From Archangium violaceum Cb vi76 (lineage in GTDB: Bacteria > Myxococcota > Myxococcia > Myxococcales > Myxococcaceae): DNA of 50,949 bases. A model generated the notes under the pieces. That model worked only from the letters and a program-made list of their open reading frames with translations. It made no database searches and was not told where the DNA came from. This document shows, one piece after another, positions 7,441-17,900 of the stretch; positions within the stretch are counted from its first letter, which is position 1, and each line of letters begins with the position of its first letter. The stretch lies in contig NZ_JPMI01000231.1 of NCBI RefSeq assembly GCF_000733295.1, forward strand, positions 1 to 50,949. Direction: 5' to 3'. Both the position numbers and the translations under genes were made by a program.

Positions 7441-10400
7441 TCGACCGACTCCTGCGAGTCCTCGAGGCAGCCAACCTCGACGTCACGGCTGAGGAGCTCG
7501 CCGACGCCCTCTGGCTGGCGACCGTCCTCCCAAAGGGCGTGCGCCCCGCCTTCAGCCTCCCCTCGGAGCCCGCTGCTTCCGAGCAGGAGACCGCGGTGGA
7601 GGTGCCGCCGAATGCCCCGACTTCGCAGGAGCCAACGGTGGCGACGAGCGCCACCGCTTCCACCCCACCCTCGGCACTGGTGGTGCTGCCGGACGAGCAG
7701 CGACTCTCCATTCCAACCGTCCCGCTTCAGGTCCCCGCTGCCACGGCGCTGCCGCACGCCCTGGAGATCAGCCGTGCGCTGCGTCCCCTCCACCGGCGTG
7801 TGCCCTCTCGAACCGTGCGGCTCGTCGACGAGGCGACCTCGGCGGAACAGATCGCGGAGACGCGGGTCTGGACGCCAGTCCTCCGTCCCGCCCTGACGCG
7901 ATGGCTCGACCTGGCCCTCGTGGTGGATGCCAGCGCCTCCATGGCCATCTGGCGCCAGACGGTGGCCGAGTTCCGTGACCTCCTGATGTTCCAAGGCGGT
8001 TTCCGGACAGTGCGGACCTGGCACCTTCCCACCAGCTCGGGGGAGGGAAGACTGCGCCTCCTGGCTGGGGTGGGCGCGGACGGCAGACCCCTCGTGGGGA
8101 GCGATCCCCAGGAACTGAACGACCCGAGTGGCCGGCGCTTGGTGATGGTGGTCTCCGACTGTGTCTCCCCAGGGTGGTACACGGGCGAGGTGCCCGAACT
8201 CCTCGCGAGCTGGGGACGAGCAGGGCCCGTCGTCGTGGTGCAGATGCTCTCGGAGCGGCACTGGAGTCGTACGGCCTTGCGCGGCGGGTCCGCAGTGCTC
8301 CTGCGAGCATCACGGCGCGGCACGCCGAACTCGCAGTTCCTGGTGACCCGGCTCTCCCGGCGTGCCCGGCAACCAGCACCGGCCGCTCCCGTCGTTCCCG
8401 TGGTGACCCTAGAGAAGGCCTCCCTGGGGGCATGGGCCAAGCTGGTAGCGGGCGGCGATACCTCCGTCCTGGGCTTCGAGCTTCATCGGGCACGCACCCT
8501 CCCCCCCGCGATGTCGCTTGAGGGGCCCTCACCGTCCGCGCTGGAGCGTGTTCAGCGCTTCCACGCGACGGCGTCCGCTCCTGCCCGGAAGCTGGCGGGC
8601 TTGTTGGCGGCGGTGCCGGTCAGCCTGCCCGTGATGCGCCTCGTCCGCGAGACCATGGTACCGGAGGCCCGGCAGGAGGACCTGGCCGAGGTGTTCCTGG
8701 GGGGACTGCTCCGGGAGCTTCCGGAACAGGATGCTTCAATGGATCCGGAGCAGAAGCAGTACGACTTCTGGCCCGGCGTGCGCGATCTCCTCCTCGACGC
8801 GGTTCCGGCGGGCAGCGCCCGCACCGTGCTCCTGCGCGTCTCGGACTTCATCGAGAGCCGGCTTGGTCATCAGACCCGTGACTTTCCCGCCCTGCTCGTC
8901 GATCCGACGAAGGACGCGACCGCCTTCGCGCAGCGCCACCGTGGCTTCGCGACGATCGCCGCGCACGTCCTCCTGCGCATGGGGGGGGCGTACGCCCAGT
9001 TCGCGCAACGCCTCACCCCCCATGAGTCCTCGTCGAGGCATGGCACGGTACGAATCGACTTCCACCAAGCCTATCGGGAGTTGCAAGTCCGCATCTTCGA
9101 CAAGGCCTCCCAGGTCGTCGCCACCGGGCGAACCGGTGGGGAGTCGTTGTCCCTCGTGCTTTCCTACGGCCGCTACTCCGTCGAGCTCCCACTGTTGCAG
9201 CGACGTTGGGAGCTGGAGGTCAACGAGGACTCGGTGTCGATCAGGCTCGACTGGTCTCTTTCGGGACGACAGGTGCTCGTTGCCGGCACCGCGAGCCACG
9301 AACTCTCCAGGTCGGAGGTGTGGACGAGCGAAGCGCTGGGAGATCTCCTGGCCCGAGCGGGTCATGGACTGCTCACAGGAGGCCAGCGGGGCGTCGACCA
9401 TGTGGTCGCGCGCGCCTACGTGGCGAGACTTCGGGAATCGGGCATCACTTCGATCGATGCGCTCGTCCACGTCATGACGGAGCACTCGCGACCCGACTTC
9501 GATCAGGGTCAGGTCATCGAGGTCCCTCTCGGAAGGAGCGATATCGATGAAACCCTTCGGCGCGCGGATGCCGTCGTGCTCATCGGTGGGGGGACGGGTA
9601 CTTTCGAGGTGTACCGACGTGCGCGGACAGCGGGCATGGTTGTGCTGCCCCTGCGCGCGACAGGAGGAGCGGCCGCGCAAGCCTTCGAGCATCTCTGGGC
9701 CGCCAGTCCCCGAGACGTCCGGCCGGGCCTTGAGCCATTTCGCGAGCGCCTGGGGTCGTCCGCGGAGGCACGCGTCCGGGCCGAACGGGTCATTGCCTAC
9801 CTTCACGCTGCCCTGAACCCGCGAACCACCCACCGGTGGGTGTGGCTCCCAGAGGAGGTCGCGACGCGGCTCCGCCAGCTGGGGAGGGAATACGAGCAAT
9901 TGCGAGAACAGTACCCGGCGGGGCTGGAGCGCACGCGCTTGATGAACGAGTTCGTCGGGCGTGTCGTCGCGCAAGCCGGCTCGTATCCACTGCCCGCCGC
10001 GGACGAGCTCGCCCGAACGATGAAGGGGGCCGGGCCTGGAGACCGGATAGTGCTTCTCGGGCTCATGTTGGTCCATACGGGGCCGAGCTCCTTCGAGGCT
10101 CTGATCGACATCCTCGCCCAGAGCTTGAGCCCCTTCGAACAGTACACGGCGCTCCGAGTGGTGGGAGAGATGCTGCGGTATCTCGGTCGCAAGCAACTCA
10201 AGCAGCTCAGTGACACCCTGATGGAGCTGCGTGCCACCAATGCGCTCCAGATCAACGAGGATGACACGAGAGCGAGCCCGTTGACCACTTACCTCGCCAG
10301 CATCCTACGGATGGAATTGCTCTCTCCCCGCGAGGAAGTCGAGACGAGCGGCGCCTCGGAAGAGTTCGAGCGCGAGGAACTCATCCGCATCGTTCGGGAG

Positions 10401-11639
10401 CAACTCCCCGACGTCGAACGGGACATCGTGAACGCGCTTCCCGGCCTGCTTGTCGGACAGGCCTTTACGCAGAGCCACTTCCAGGAGGACCCCCCCGAGG
10501 GCACTATCTCCGCGATTGGCAGGGTTCACGTCGAGGTGAACTTCTCGAGCATCCAGCGAATGGGGGCAACGGCCGCGACGCTCACCGCCAGATGCCTCCT
10601 CGAGAATGCAGCGGTCGAATTGACTTACCCGGATTCCTCGGGGCGGACCTCGGCGTCGAGGAGCCTGAGCGTGCTGGTCGAGGTTGATCTCGAATTGGAA
10701 CCCCACGACGATGCTCCCGCCTCCATCTCCGGCGTGTTCATCAATGAGGTCAGGGGTATCGAAGTCCGAGATGAACCGGCGGAGGAGCAGTCCAAGGAGT
10801 CTTCCGCTGCGGACGACGCGCCACCGCATGAGCAGGAACTCATACTGACAGGTGCCCAAACTCAGGAACTCCAACAGGCCCTTCTCAGTGCGTTCCGGTC
10901 GAATAACCAGCTGACCCAGATGGTGCTCTATCGCCTCGGGTTGAACCTCGCCGCCATTGTCTCGCCAGGGCCTCTCGCCTCGGTCGTGTTCCAACTCATC
11001 CAGTGGGCCGAGGCCCATGGACGGCTGCGGGAGCTCGTCGCTGGGGCGCTTGTGGACAACCCGGGTAACCGCACGTTGCGTGATTGTGCGGTGTGGCTGG
11101 GGCTGTCGAGCCCTCCGGCTCCAGGGACCACCGCGACCCCGGTGACCCCGCTCGCTCCGGCGGCGAGTCCGGAGCGTACGAAGAACAAACCGCCCGAGCT
11201 CTTCTACGCGTATTCCCGTAAGGACGAGAAACTGCGCGGCTTCCTGGAGACGCACCTCGCGCGGCTCAAGCGTCAGGGCGTCATCAAGGAGTGGCACGAC
11301 CAGCGGCTCAGCGCCGGGCAGGAGTGGAAGACGGAGGTTCTTGCCCATATCGAGCACGCGGACGTTATTCTGCTGCTCGTGAGCGCGGACTTCCTCGCAT
11401 CCGACTTCCTCGACTCCACCGAGATGCAGCGTACGTTGGATCGCGAAGCGGCGGGCGAGGCGCTCGTTATCCCCATCATCCTCCGTCCCTGTGATTGGAA
11501 GGACGCACCCTTCAGCAAGCTCCAGGCCCTGCCGAGGGACGCGAAACCGGTGACGAGCTGGGGCAACCGTGAGATGGCTTTCGGCAACATCGAGCACGGC
11601 ATCCAGACCGCTATTGCGAACTGGAAGCGCCAGCGCTGA
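7437..11639 (+). CDS. Giant vWA-SLOG-EAD1-TIR protein of the VMAP system
   Basis: The 1400-residue protein contains, in order: a low-complexity linker (about 40-110); a vWA domain (about 155-330) with the MIDAS motif DASAS in [11 protein letters not shown]; an uncharacterised helical and beta region; and a SLOG Rossmann domain (about 605-790) with [25 protein letters not shown] and the LOG-type glycine motif GGGTGTFE. Then come a helical stretch (about 800-960), an unknown beta domain (about 1010-1110), a third EAD1 (about 1135-1225) and a C-terminal TIR domain (about 1253-1400). The TIR domain begins [15 protein letters not shown] and has the likely catalytic Glu near 1329 in FLDSTEMQ. Known: vWA binds MoxR, SLOG domains bind nucleotide-type signals, and bacterial TIRs are often NADases. 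Inferred: sensor, recruiter and effector are combined in one chain. It is the last gene of the operon. Confidence 0.87.
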   Translation: MIDRLLRVLEAANLDVTAEELADALWLATVLPKGVRPAFSLPSEPAASEQETAVEVPPNAPTSQEPTVATSATASTPPSALVVLPDEQRLSIPTVPLQVPAATALPHALEISRALRPLHRRVPSRTVRLVDEATSAEQIAETRVWTPVLRPALTRWLDLALVVDASASMAIWRQTVAEFRDLLMFQGGFRTVRTWHLPTSSGEGRLRLLAGVGADGRPLVGSDPQELNDPSGRRLVMVVSDCVSPGWYTGEVPELLASWGRAGPVVVVQMLSERHWSRTALRGGSAVLLRASRRGTPNSQFLVTRLSRRARQPAPAAPVVPVVTLEKASLGAWAKLVAGGDTSVLGFELHRARTLPPAMSLEGPSPSALERVQRFHATASAPARKLAGLLAAVPVSLPVMRLVRETMVPEARQEDLAEVFLGGLLRELPEQDASMDPEQKQYDFWPGVRDLLLDAVPAGSARTVLLRVSDFIESRLGHQTRDFPALLVDPTKDATAFAQRHRGFATIAAHVLLRMGGAYAQFAQRLTPHESSSRHGTVRIDFHQAYRELQVRIFDKASQVVATGRTGGESLSLVLSYGRYSVELPLLQRRWELEVNEDSVSIRLDWSLSGRQVLVAGTASHELSRSEVWTSEALGDLLARAGHGLLTGGQRGVDHVVARAYVARLRESGITSIDALVHVMTEHSRPDFDQGQVIEVPLGRSDIDETLRRADAVVLIGGGTGTFEVYRRARTAGMVVLPLRATGGAAAQAFEHLWAASPRDVRPGLEPFRERLGSSAEARVRAERVIAYLHAALNPRTTHRWVWLPEEVATRLRQLGREYEQLREQYPAGLERTRLMNEFVGRVVAQAGSYPLPAADELARTMKGAGPGDRIVLLGLMLVHTGPSSFEALIDILAQSLSPFEQYTALRVVGEMLRYLGRKQLKQLSDTLMELRATNALQINEDDTRASPLTTYLASILRMELLSPREEVETSGASEEFEREELIRIVREQLPDVERDIVNALPGLLVGQAFTQSHFQEDPPEGTISAIGRVHVEVNFSSIQRMGATAATLTARCLLENAAVELTYPDSSGRTSASRSLSVLVEVDLELEPHDDAPASISGVFINEVRGIEVRDEPAEEQSKESSAADDAPPHEQELILTGAQTQELQQALLSAFRSNNQLTQMVLYRLGLNLAAIVSPGPLASVVFQLIQWAEAHGRLRELVAGALVDNPGNRTLRDCAVWLGLSSPPAPGTTATPVTPLAPAASPERTKNKPPELFYAYSRKDEKLRGFLETHLARLKRQGVIKEWHDQRLSAGQEWKTEVLAHIEHADVILLLVSADFLASDFLDSTEMQRTLDREAAGEALVIPIILRPCDWKDAPFSKLQALPRDAKPVTSWGNREMAFGNIEHGIQTAIANWKRQR

Positions 11640-11753
11640 ACCGTGCTCCAGCCAAAAAGCCGTCCCGTCCCCTGCCCTCGTGCGGCGCCTTGATGGTCCG
11701 TACCCTTGCGCCTCCAACAAATCGGTACGCCACTCAAGTGGGCGGGGGTCGCG

Positions 11754-11988
11754 ATGAATCAGGGCGCTGAGGGAGCGGCGGGGGCCGCCGGGACGGACGT
11801 GGCCATTCATCGGCGAGGAGATCGTCGTACTCTTCAATGCCTTGCAGTACGCGAAGCGGGGCTTCCAGGTGGTCCTACTCGACAACGTGCGAGGGCAGAA
11901 GCGCAGCTTCAAGGTCGGCGAGTCCTTCCTCTTCACCAACCCCTTCCTGCGTACGGTGCGCGGGCTGGATGAGTTCGCCGGGGAGTGA
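11754..11988 (+). pseudogene. FAD-dependent oxidoreductase N-terminal fragment, frameshifted
   Basis: The ATG at 11754 opens MNQGAEGAAGAAGTDVAI, which then runs out of frame. The next frame continues IGEEIVVLFNALQYAKRGF and VVLLDNVRGQKRSFKVGES, reaching TGA at 11986-11988. This resembles the first FAD-binding segment of halogenase-type flavin monooxygenases (LLD.....VGES motif). The Rossmann glycine motif is damaged and the remaining 300 or more residues are absent. It sits between the VMAP operon and an IS630 remnant and is probably debris of an insertion. The match is short, so the family is tentative. Confidence 0.4.
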
Positions 11989-12085
11989 TTCCCAAGCACG
12001 GGGTGTGGTTCACCTACGGCCTAAGCCATCGGAACTAAGTTCTTTCAGGGGTAGCATCGCCGCTTGGCAGGAGCGAGGCGCGGCG

Positions 12086-12644
12086 ATGTCCCTTGAGCAG
12101 CGTAGCATCCGGCTGACCCCCAAACAGAGGCTGGTACTACAAAGGGTCACGAGGCAGAGGGGACAGGGAGAGGGTGGCACTGCGGGCCACCGTCGTCCTG
12201 CTGAGTACGCAGGGGCAGAGTGCAGCCATCATTGCCGCGACCTTGGGGCTGACGGCGCGCACGGTGTACGAGTGTTGTCGGCGCTGGCGGCAGCACGGGC
12301 TGCTGGGGCTTTCGGACGCCCCGCGCTCGGGCAGGCCCAGGCAAGTAGAGGCCACCTACCTGCGGTTGCTGCTACGCACAGCGGAGTCGGACCCACGCCA
12401 ATTAAACTTCGCCTTCACTCGCTGGACGCGTGCGCGCCTGGCGGAGTACCTGCGGCAGCGTACGGGCGTTGACGTCAGCCCTGAATGGGTGGGCCACTTG
12501 CTGCGCCAGCATGGGTACGTGTGGCGCCGCGCCAAGCCCAGTCTCCGATTCCCCCGGGGGAATCGCGCGGATCTGGGCGCGCGGTTGCCTGCGGAGGCGA
12601 TCGGCTACCGGCGCGTGAGGGCGGGTTCCGATAAAAGCGCGTAA
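12086..12644 (+). pseudogene. IS630-family transposase, N-terminal remnant with frameshift
   Basis: The ATG at 12086 starts MSLEQRSIRLTPKQRLVLQR. The frame then changes near 12170 to LRATVVLLSTQGQSAAIIA, followed by ARTVYECCRRWRQHGLLGL, SDAPRSGRPR and a winged-helix segment DVSPEWVGHLLRQHGYVWRR. This is the double DNA-binding region of IS630-type transposases. It breaks off after about 150 residues, before the DDE catalytic core, and ends 12 bp before the next gene. The remnant marks the seam between the VMAP operon and the Dpd genes. Confidence 0.7.
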
Positions 12645-12656
12645 AGTCCACGCGTC

Positions 12657-14921
12657 ATGAAGCTCGAGATCCGCGCCACCGGCGTGAAGTCGTGGTTCCA
12701 GTACCGCTGCGAGCGCAAGCTCGTGTACGACTCGATGCCAACCGACTCGAAGCAGGACATCCCCATCGAAAGGAACCTGATAGCCGCATCGTGGTCTGAC
12801 TTGGGGAATGAGTTCGAGAAGCGGGTGATCGAAGCGCTGAAACGGCGCCATCCTGGCCAAGTCCTCGGCCCTTCAGGTGGAGAGGATGGCGTCTCGGAGC
12901 AGCTGACGCTTGCCTTCCTTGGGCGTACCCGGAAGGAACGCTTCATTCACCAGGCATCGCTCAAGGAGACGCCCCGCCTCCGCGCGTTGTTGAACCTCCC
13001 GCCGGAGGTCTCCATCCGGCCTGCCCGGCCGGACCTGGTGGAGTTCTCCGCCCCGGACGGCCGCCCCACGTTCTCCATCATCGACGTGAAGGCCACGCAG
13101 GTCTCCACGGTGTTCCACAAGGCGCAAGTGGCGTTCTACTCGCTGATGCTGCGGTGCATGTTGCAGGAACGCGGTTTCGCTGGCGAGATGTCCCTGGAGG
13201 GGTGTATCTGGCACATGCCGCTGGCGGGGCAGGCGGAGCCGTGGGTGGAAAAACCCTTCCCTGCTCGTGGCTACGAGGCCTTTGTCATCGATTTTTTCCG
13301 GCGGACCGTTCCCGGCCTGCGCGAGCGGCACGTCGAGCGCGGGCGGGACGACACCTTCTTCCACATCTATTTCAAGTGTGAGCAGTGCGAGTACCTGCCG
13401 CACTGTGAGCGCTCGATCTCCGACGCGCGACCGTCCGAACAGTGGGACATTTCCGCCGTGCCAGGCCTGTCGCACGAGTCCAAGCGGGCCCTCTTGAACC
13501 TCGGTGTGCGGACGGTGGGGCAACTCGCGAGTGTCCGGAACCTCGCCGCCAACCCTGGGGCCTCCACCTGGGCGCTCAAGGCTCGTGGGCAGGTGCTGGT
13601 GGCGAGGGCACAGGCGCTGCGGGAGCGCGTCGTGTCTCGCCTCTTGGATCGGCACTCCTGGCTCATGCCGCCGCGCGTAGACGTCGCCATTCACCTTGTC
13701 GCGGACCGGGACCCGGTGGAGGGAAACCTCGTCGCGCTCGGCTGCCTCGTCGTACGCGACGGTCGCGCGCAACCCACGGTCGCTGTCATCCGTCACGGCG
13801 AGGACGAACTGCACGCCCTGCGGGAGGTGCTGGGCCGGGTCATCCAGGTCCTCACCGAAGTGGACGCCTGGAACGCCCGGCACGACGAGGTCCAGGGCCT
13901 CCATGCCCACCTCTTCCTCTATGAGCCCTCTGAAGGGAGCGATCTCCAGGAGGCGCTTGGGCGCCACTTGGCGGACCCTGCCATCCGCACCGGACTCCTC
14001 CACCTCATCCGGATGTTCCCTCCGGACGAGGTGCGGGCGGTGGAGCCCGAATACCGCGGCATCCATCACCTGCCCGCCACGGCCCTGAGGAGCGTGCTGG
14101 AGCAACTGTACGCGCTGCCGGTGAAGGTAGCTTACGAACTCGCCGGCGTGACGAGGGCGCTCGCGGAGGCTACTCCCCCGCTCACCACGCCCTATTGCCC
14201 GGCTCCTGGCTTCCAGCGCCGCTTCTCGTCGCGGCTCTCCGTCGACGTGGTCCGCGCACTGCGCCAGGGTGAAGGGGACGCCGAGGAAGTTCGGAAGGAC
14301 GTGGAAGCCCGGCTCGCCGCCATGGACTCCCTCATGCGCTGGATCATCCGGGAGAACGCAGTGGCCGGTGAGCCGTTCCTTCGGCTCCGCAAGAAGCCGT
14401 TCCGGTTCCAGGCGCAGTTCGATCCGCTCACTGCCACGGACCTGGAGGTCCTCATGGCGCACGAGATGCTTGAGAACCGCGCCGCCCTCCTGGGTGCCCT
14501 GACAGAGCTGGCGCGGCCCGCCGACGAGCGCCGCGACCGCTTTCGCTGCTTGGCCAACCTCCAACTGGTTGGGACCTATCCGGACGGCGGCTTCTATCGG
14601 ATGCGGTTCTTCGTCCCGCCCGAGAGCCGGCAGGCCGAGATCTCCTCGTCCTCGATCGGTCTCATCCTCACCGATGACGATCCGGACCTCCGGCTGGATC
14701 CGCAGCGCTGGCGCGAGGTGGCGGTGCGACTCTCCTCGGACCTGGAGAATGGCCAGCACGTGGAGGTGCGGATTGGCCGCAAGCAGCACGATGCCCCCGG
14801 CTTCGAGGCCATGCGCCGCCGGGTGGGGAAGGATGGATGGTTCCTGGACACCATCCACGTCGACTACAACACCGAACGGTCGGTGCGTTTCCTCCGTTCG
14901 CTGGCGGACGCGAGGCCCTGA
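12657..14921 (+). CDS. RecB/Cas4-like PD-(D/E)XK nuclease with Fe-S cysteines, Dpd-associated
   Basis: In this 754-residue protein the N-terminal 260 residues look like a PD-(D/E)XK nuclease with RPDLVEF (about 123-129) and IIDVKATQ (about 141-148) as the metal-binding core. C18 together with C241, C244 and C250 (CEQCEYLPHC) gives the one-plus-three cysteine pattern that binds a 4Fe-4S cluster in AddB, Cas4 and Dna2 nucleases. A helix-hairpin-helix-like SAVPGLSHESKRALLNLGV follows (about 263-285). The rest (about 340-754) is unassigned; part may be a degenerate RNase H-like fold, as in YprB-type proteins. The stop overlaps the ATG of the helicase gene (TGATG), so the two are probably co-translated and work together. 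Neither DpdD nor the PLD nuclease DpdK was recognised in this cluster; this protein may fill one of those roles. Confidence 0.72.
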   Translation: MKLEIRATGVKSWFQYRCERKLVYDSMPTDSKQDIPIERNLIAASWSDLGNEFEKRVIEALKRRHPGQVLGPSGGEDGVSEQLTLAFLGRTRKERFIHQASLKETPRLRALLNLPPEVSIRPARPDLVEFSAPDGRPTFSIIDVKATQVSTVFHKAQVAFYSLMLRCMLQERGFAGEMSLEGCIWHMPLAGQAEPWVEKPFPARGYEAFVIDFFRRTVPGLRERHVERGRDDTFFHIYFKCEQCEYLPHCERSISDARPSEQWDISAVPGLSHESKRALLNLGVRTVGQLASVRNLAANPGASTWALKARGQVLVARAQALRERVVSRLLDRHSWLMPPRVDVAIHLVADRDPVEGNLVALGCLVVRDGRAQPTVAVIRHGEDELHALREVLGRVIQVLTEVDAWNARHDEVQGLHAHLFLYEPSEGSDLQEALGRHLADPAIRTGLLHLIRMFPPDEVRAVEPEYRGIHHLPATALRSVLEQLYALPVKVAYELAGVTRALAEATPPLTTPYCPAPGFQRRFSSRLSVDVVRALRQGEGDAEEVRKDVEARLAAMDSLMRWIIRENAVAGEPFLRLRKKPFRFQAQFDPLTATDLEVLMAHEMLENRAALLGALTELARPADERRDRFRCLANLQLVGTYPDGGFYRMRFFVPPESRQAEISSSSIGLILTDDDPDLRLDPQRWREVAVRLSSDLENGQHVEVRIGRKQHDAPGFEAMRRRVGKDGWFLDTIHVDYNTERSVRFLRSLADARP

Positions 14922-17900
14922 TGCCCAGAGAGGATGTGCTCCAGTTCTTCCGTGAGCCCCGCCGCTTCGCCGAGGCTGGGGTAGATGAGACGGCTCCCTT
15001 GTGGCGGGCGGCCCTTGAGGAGGTTGCCGTTCCCGCCGTCTCCGCGGAGGCGTTCCGGCCAGCGCAGCAGGCCGCGTGGCACGGTATCGCCGAGCACCGG
15101 GTGGCGCTCGTACTCGGGCCACCGGGGACGGGGAAGACGTTCGTTCTCGCCTGGATGGCACTGGGCTACCTGGAGCTCCGCCGCCGCCGCGGGCTGCCCT
15201 GCCGCATCCTCCTGACGGGCTTCACCCGCAACTCCATCGCCAACCTGCTCGGCGCCATGCACGAGAAGGTGCAGAAGCACGGCTTCGGCGGTACCACCTT
15301 CTGCTGGATGGGCTCGGAGCCGCCGCAGGAGATGCCGGAGGACATCCAGGTGCTGGACCCCGCGGACGCTGTGCCGCTGCTGGACCAGCCTCTCCTGGTG
15401 ATGGGGAGCACCTCGTGGAGCTTGTACAAACTCATCGAAAAGGCGCGTCACCCGGCCGCCGACGGGCGGACAGCCCCCCTCTTCGACCTTGTCTGCATCG
15501 ACGAGGCGTCGCAGATGGTGGTGAGCCAGGGACTGATGTGCTTGGCGGGCCTGGCCCCCGGCGGACGAGTGTTGGTGGCGGGGGATGATCGGCAACTGCC
15601 GCCGGTGCGTCAGGTGCACGAGCACGAGGTGGACGGCCGTCACATCGGCGGGTCCCTGTACGCCTTCCTCCGCGAGGCGCAGGTCGCCGAGTTCCGTCTG
15701 GACGAGACGTTCCGGCTCAATGCGCCCCTGGCGAGTTTCCCGTCCGAGCATTTCTACGAGGGCCAGTACCGTTCGGTGAACCCGGAGGCGCGGTTGCGGC
15801 TGCGCGAGGGGTGGGAGGAAGGACTCTCCAACTGGGAGCGCGAAGCCCTCGACCCGGCGCGGCCGGTCTGCATCCTGATGCACGAGGGGCCCGCGGCCGG
15901 GACGCACAATCCCTTCGAGGTCACCCTGGTGGCGCGGCTGACGCAGCTTCTCCGGGAGCGCCTGTCGCCGGAGGAGGGCGCGGCGGAACTCTCCGCCGGG
16001 ACGTTCTGGAACGAGCGCCTCGCCGTCGTCTCGCCGCACCGCGCACAGAACGCGGCCATCCGGGACGCGCTGCGGGCGCGCAAGCTGAGCGACGAGTGCG
16101 TGGTGGAGACGGTGGACCGGATCCAGGGCCGCGAGCGCGACGCCATCATCGCCAGTTACACCGTGTCGGACCCCGAGTTCGCCCGGGCCGAGGTGGAGTT
16201 CATCTTCAGTGCCGAGCGCTTCAACGTCACTATCACCCGGGCGCGGACCAAGCTGATCCTCGTCATTGCCCGACGGCTGTTGGACGTCATCCCGGAGGAC
16301 GAGGAAATCTTCGACGCCGCGCAGGCGATGCGCGAGTTCGTCTACTCCAGCGAGGAGCGCGGCCGGGTGCGAGTTCGTGGCCCGGACGGCGTGGAGTGGC
16401 CGGTCGATGTGCGGGTGCGGAGCTTCGACGACACGGAAGCCCTTCCCCAACTGGAGCCGCGACCGGACGACCGCCCCGCGCTCGAAACCGTCCCGAAACT
16501 CACGCCGCAACTGCGGGAGTTGCTCGAGCACATCCAAAACGTCGCTTTGAAGAATCAGTATGGGACCGCGGCTGACTTCGTCGTCGAGAAGAGCTTCGGT
16601 CGGAAGCCGGCACTCGAGGAGTTGCGCGCCCTTTGCGGGCAGGGCTTCGTCGCGCTGGAGCTTCGGCCCACGAAGAAGGGGACGACGTTCTGGGTCGCGC
16701 GCCCGCTCGTTCCGCCGCGACGCCCCTTTCCAGTGGATCCGGACACGGTCCGCGTGCGCATCGAAGAGGTCATCGAAGCTACGCGCTCCAAGGGGCGGTT
16801 CGCGCCCGCCTACGAGAAGGTCCGGGAGCGTTTCGATTGGGTGGGGCCGCAGGGAGAGGACCTGTTCGCTCCCGTCCTGAACGCCCTCCAGCAGGAGGGG
16901 GTCGTCCGGTCCGACGTGAACCCCTGGGGTCAGCGGACGATCGACTTGGTGGAGACAGCGACCATGGTGGAGGGGCCTCCTCCTCCCGTCGAGCCGATCG
17001 AGGACGGCGACTTCGAACTGCTGAACCGCCTGGAGGCATTGGAGGCGCGGCGGATCAACTTCGGAGTGTTCGAGCAGTGGACCACCCCGCGGGACCTGAT
17101 CCGGACGCTGGATTGGGAGGAGGCGCGGGTGAGCGCGGCGTTGCGCCGGCTTGCCGAGCATGGCTGGGTGCTGCTGACCGAGGCGGGGCGCGTCCGGAGC
17201 CGCGTCGCGGAGCTCGCCCGAGAGGTGCGGTACGTCAAACAGCGCTTCCGCCAAGGAGACGCATCCCGGCGGCCATTCCTCGTGCGGGCGCTCAAGCTGG
17301 AACTGAAGGATCGCGACAAGCCAGTGCGCGACCGGCCGCTCTCGACTGTCGAGACCTCGCTCATCGAGCGGTTGAAGGGGCACCCCGAGGCGCAGCGTGC
17401 CGTCGCGGGGGTGGCCACCATGCTGCGGGCACGCTTCAACAAAGCGGATCCGGAGCTGGCCGGCTTCCAGGAGCGGGCGCTCGGGAGCATGGTCCCCGCG
17501 TGGCTCGGGCTCTCCACGGATGACACCTTCGTCATCACCGCGGAGACGGGCACCGGCAAAACGGAGGCGGGAGTCTTGCCGCTCATGGTGGGCGCGGCCA
17601 CGGACGCGTTGCGTGGCGTACGAGGGTCGCGCGCGGTGTTGGTGTACCCGCGCATCCGGCTGGCGGCCAACCAGGCACAGCGGATCGCCGGCTATCTCGC
17701 GGCGCTCGCCCGCGTCCCAGGCATGCCGCTCCTGACCCTGGGTCTGCAGAACAAGGACGTCCTCGGACACTTCGGGGCTCCGGACGAGGAGAAGGGTTGG
17801 CGCCAGGGACCGGGCGGCGCCTTCTCCTTCCCGTTCTTCGCGTGTCCGGAAGGGGAGTGCAAAGGCAACCTGTGGCTCCAGCCGGGCGGTGGCGCGAACG

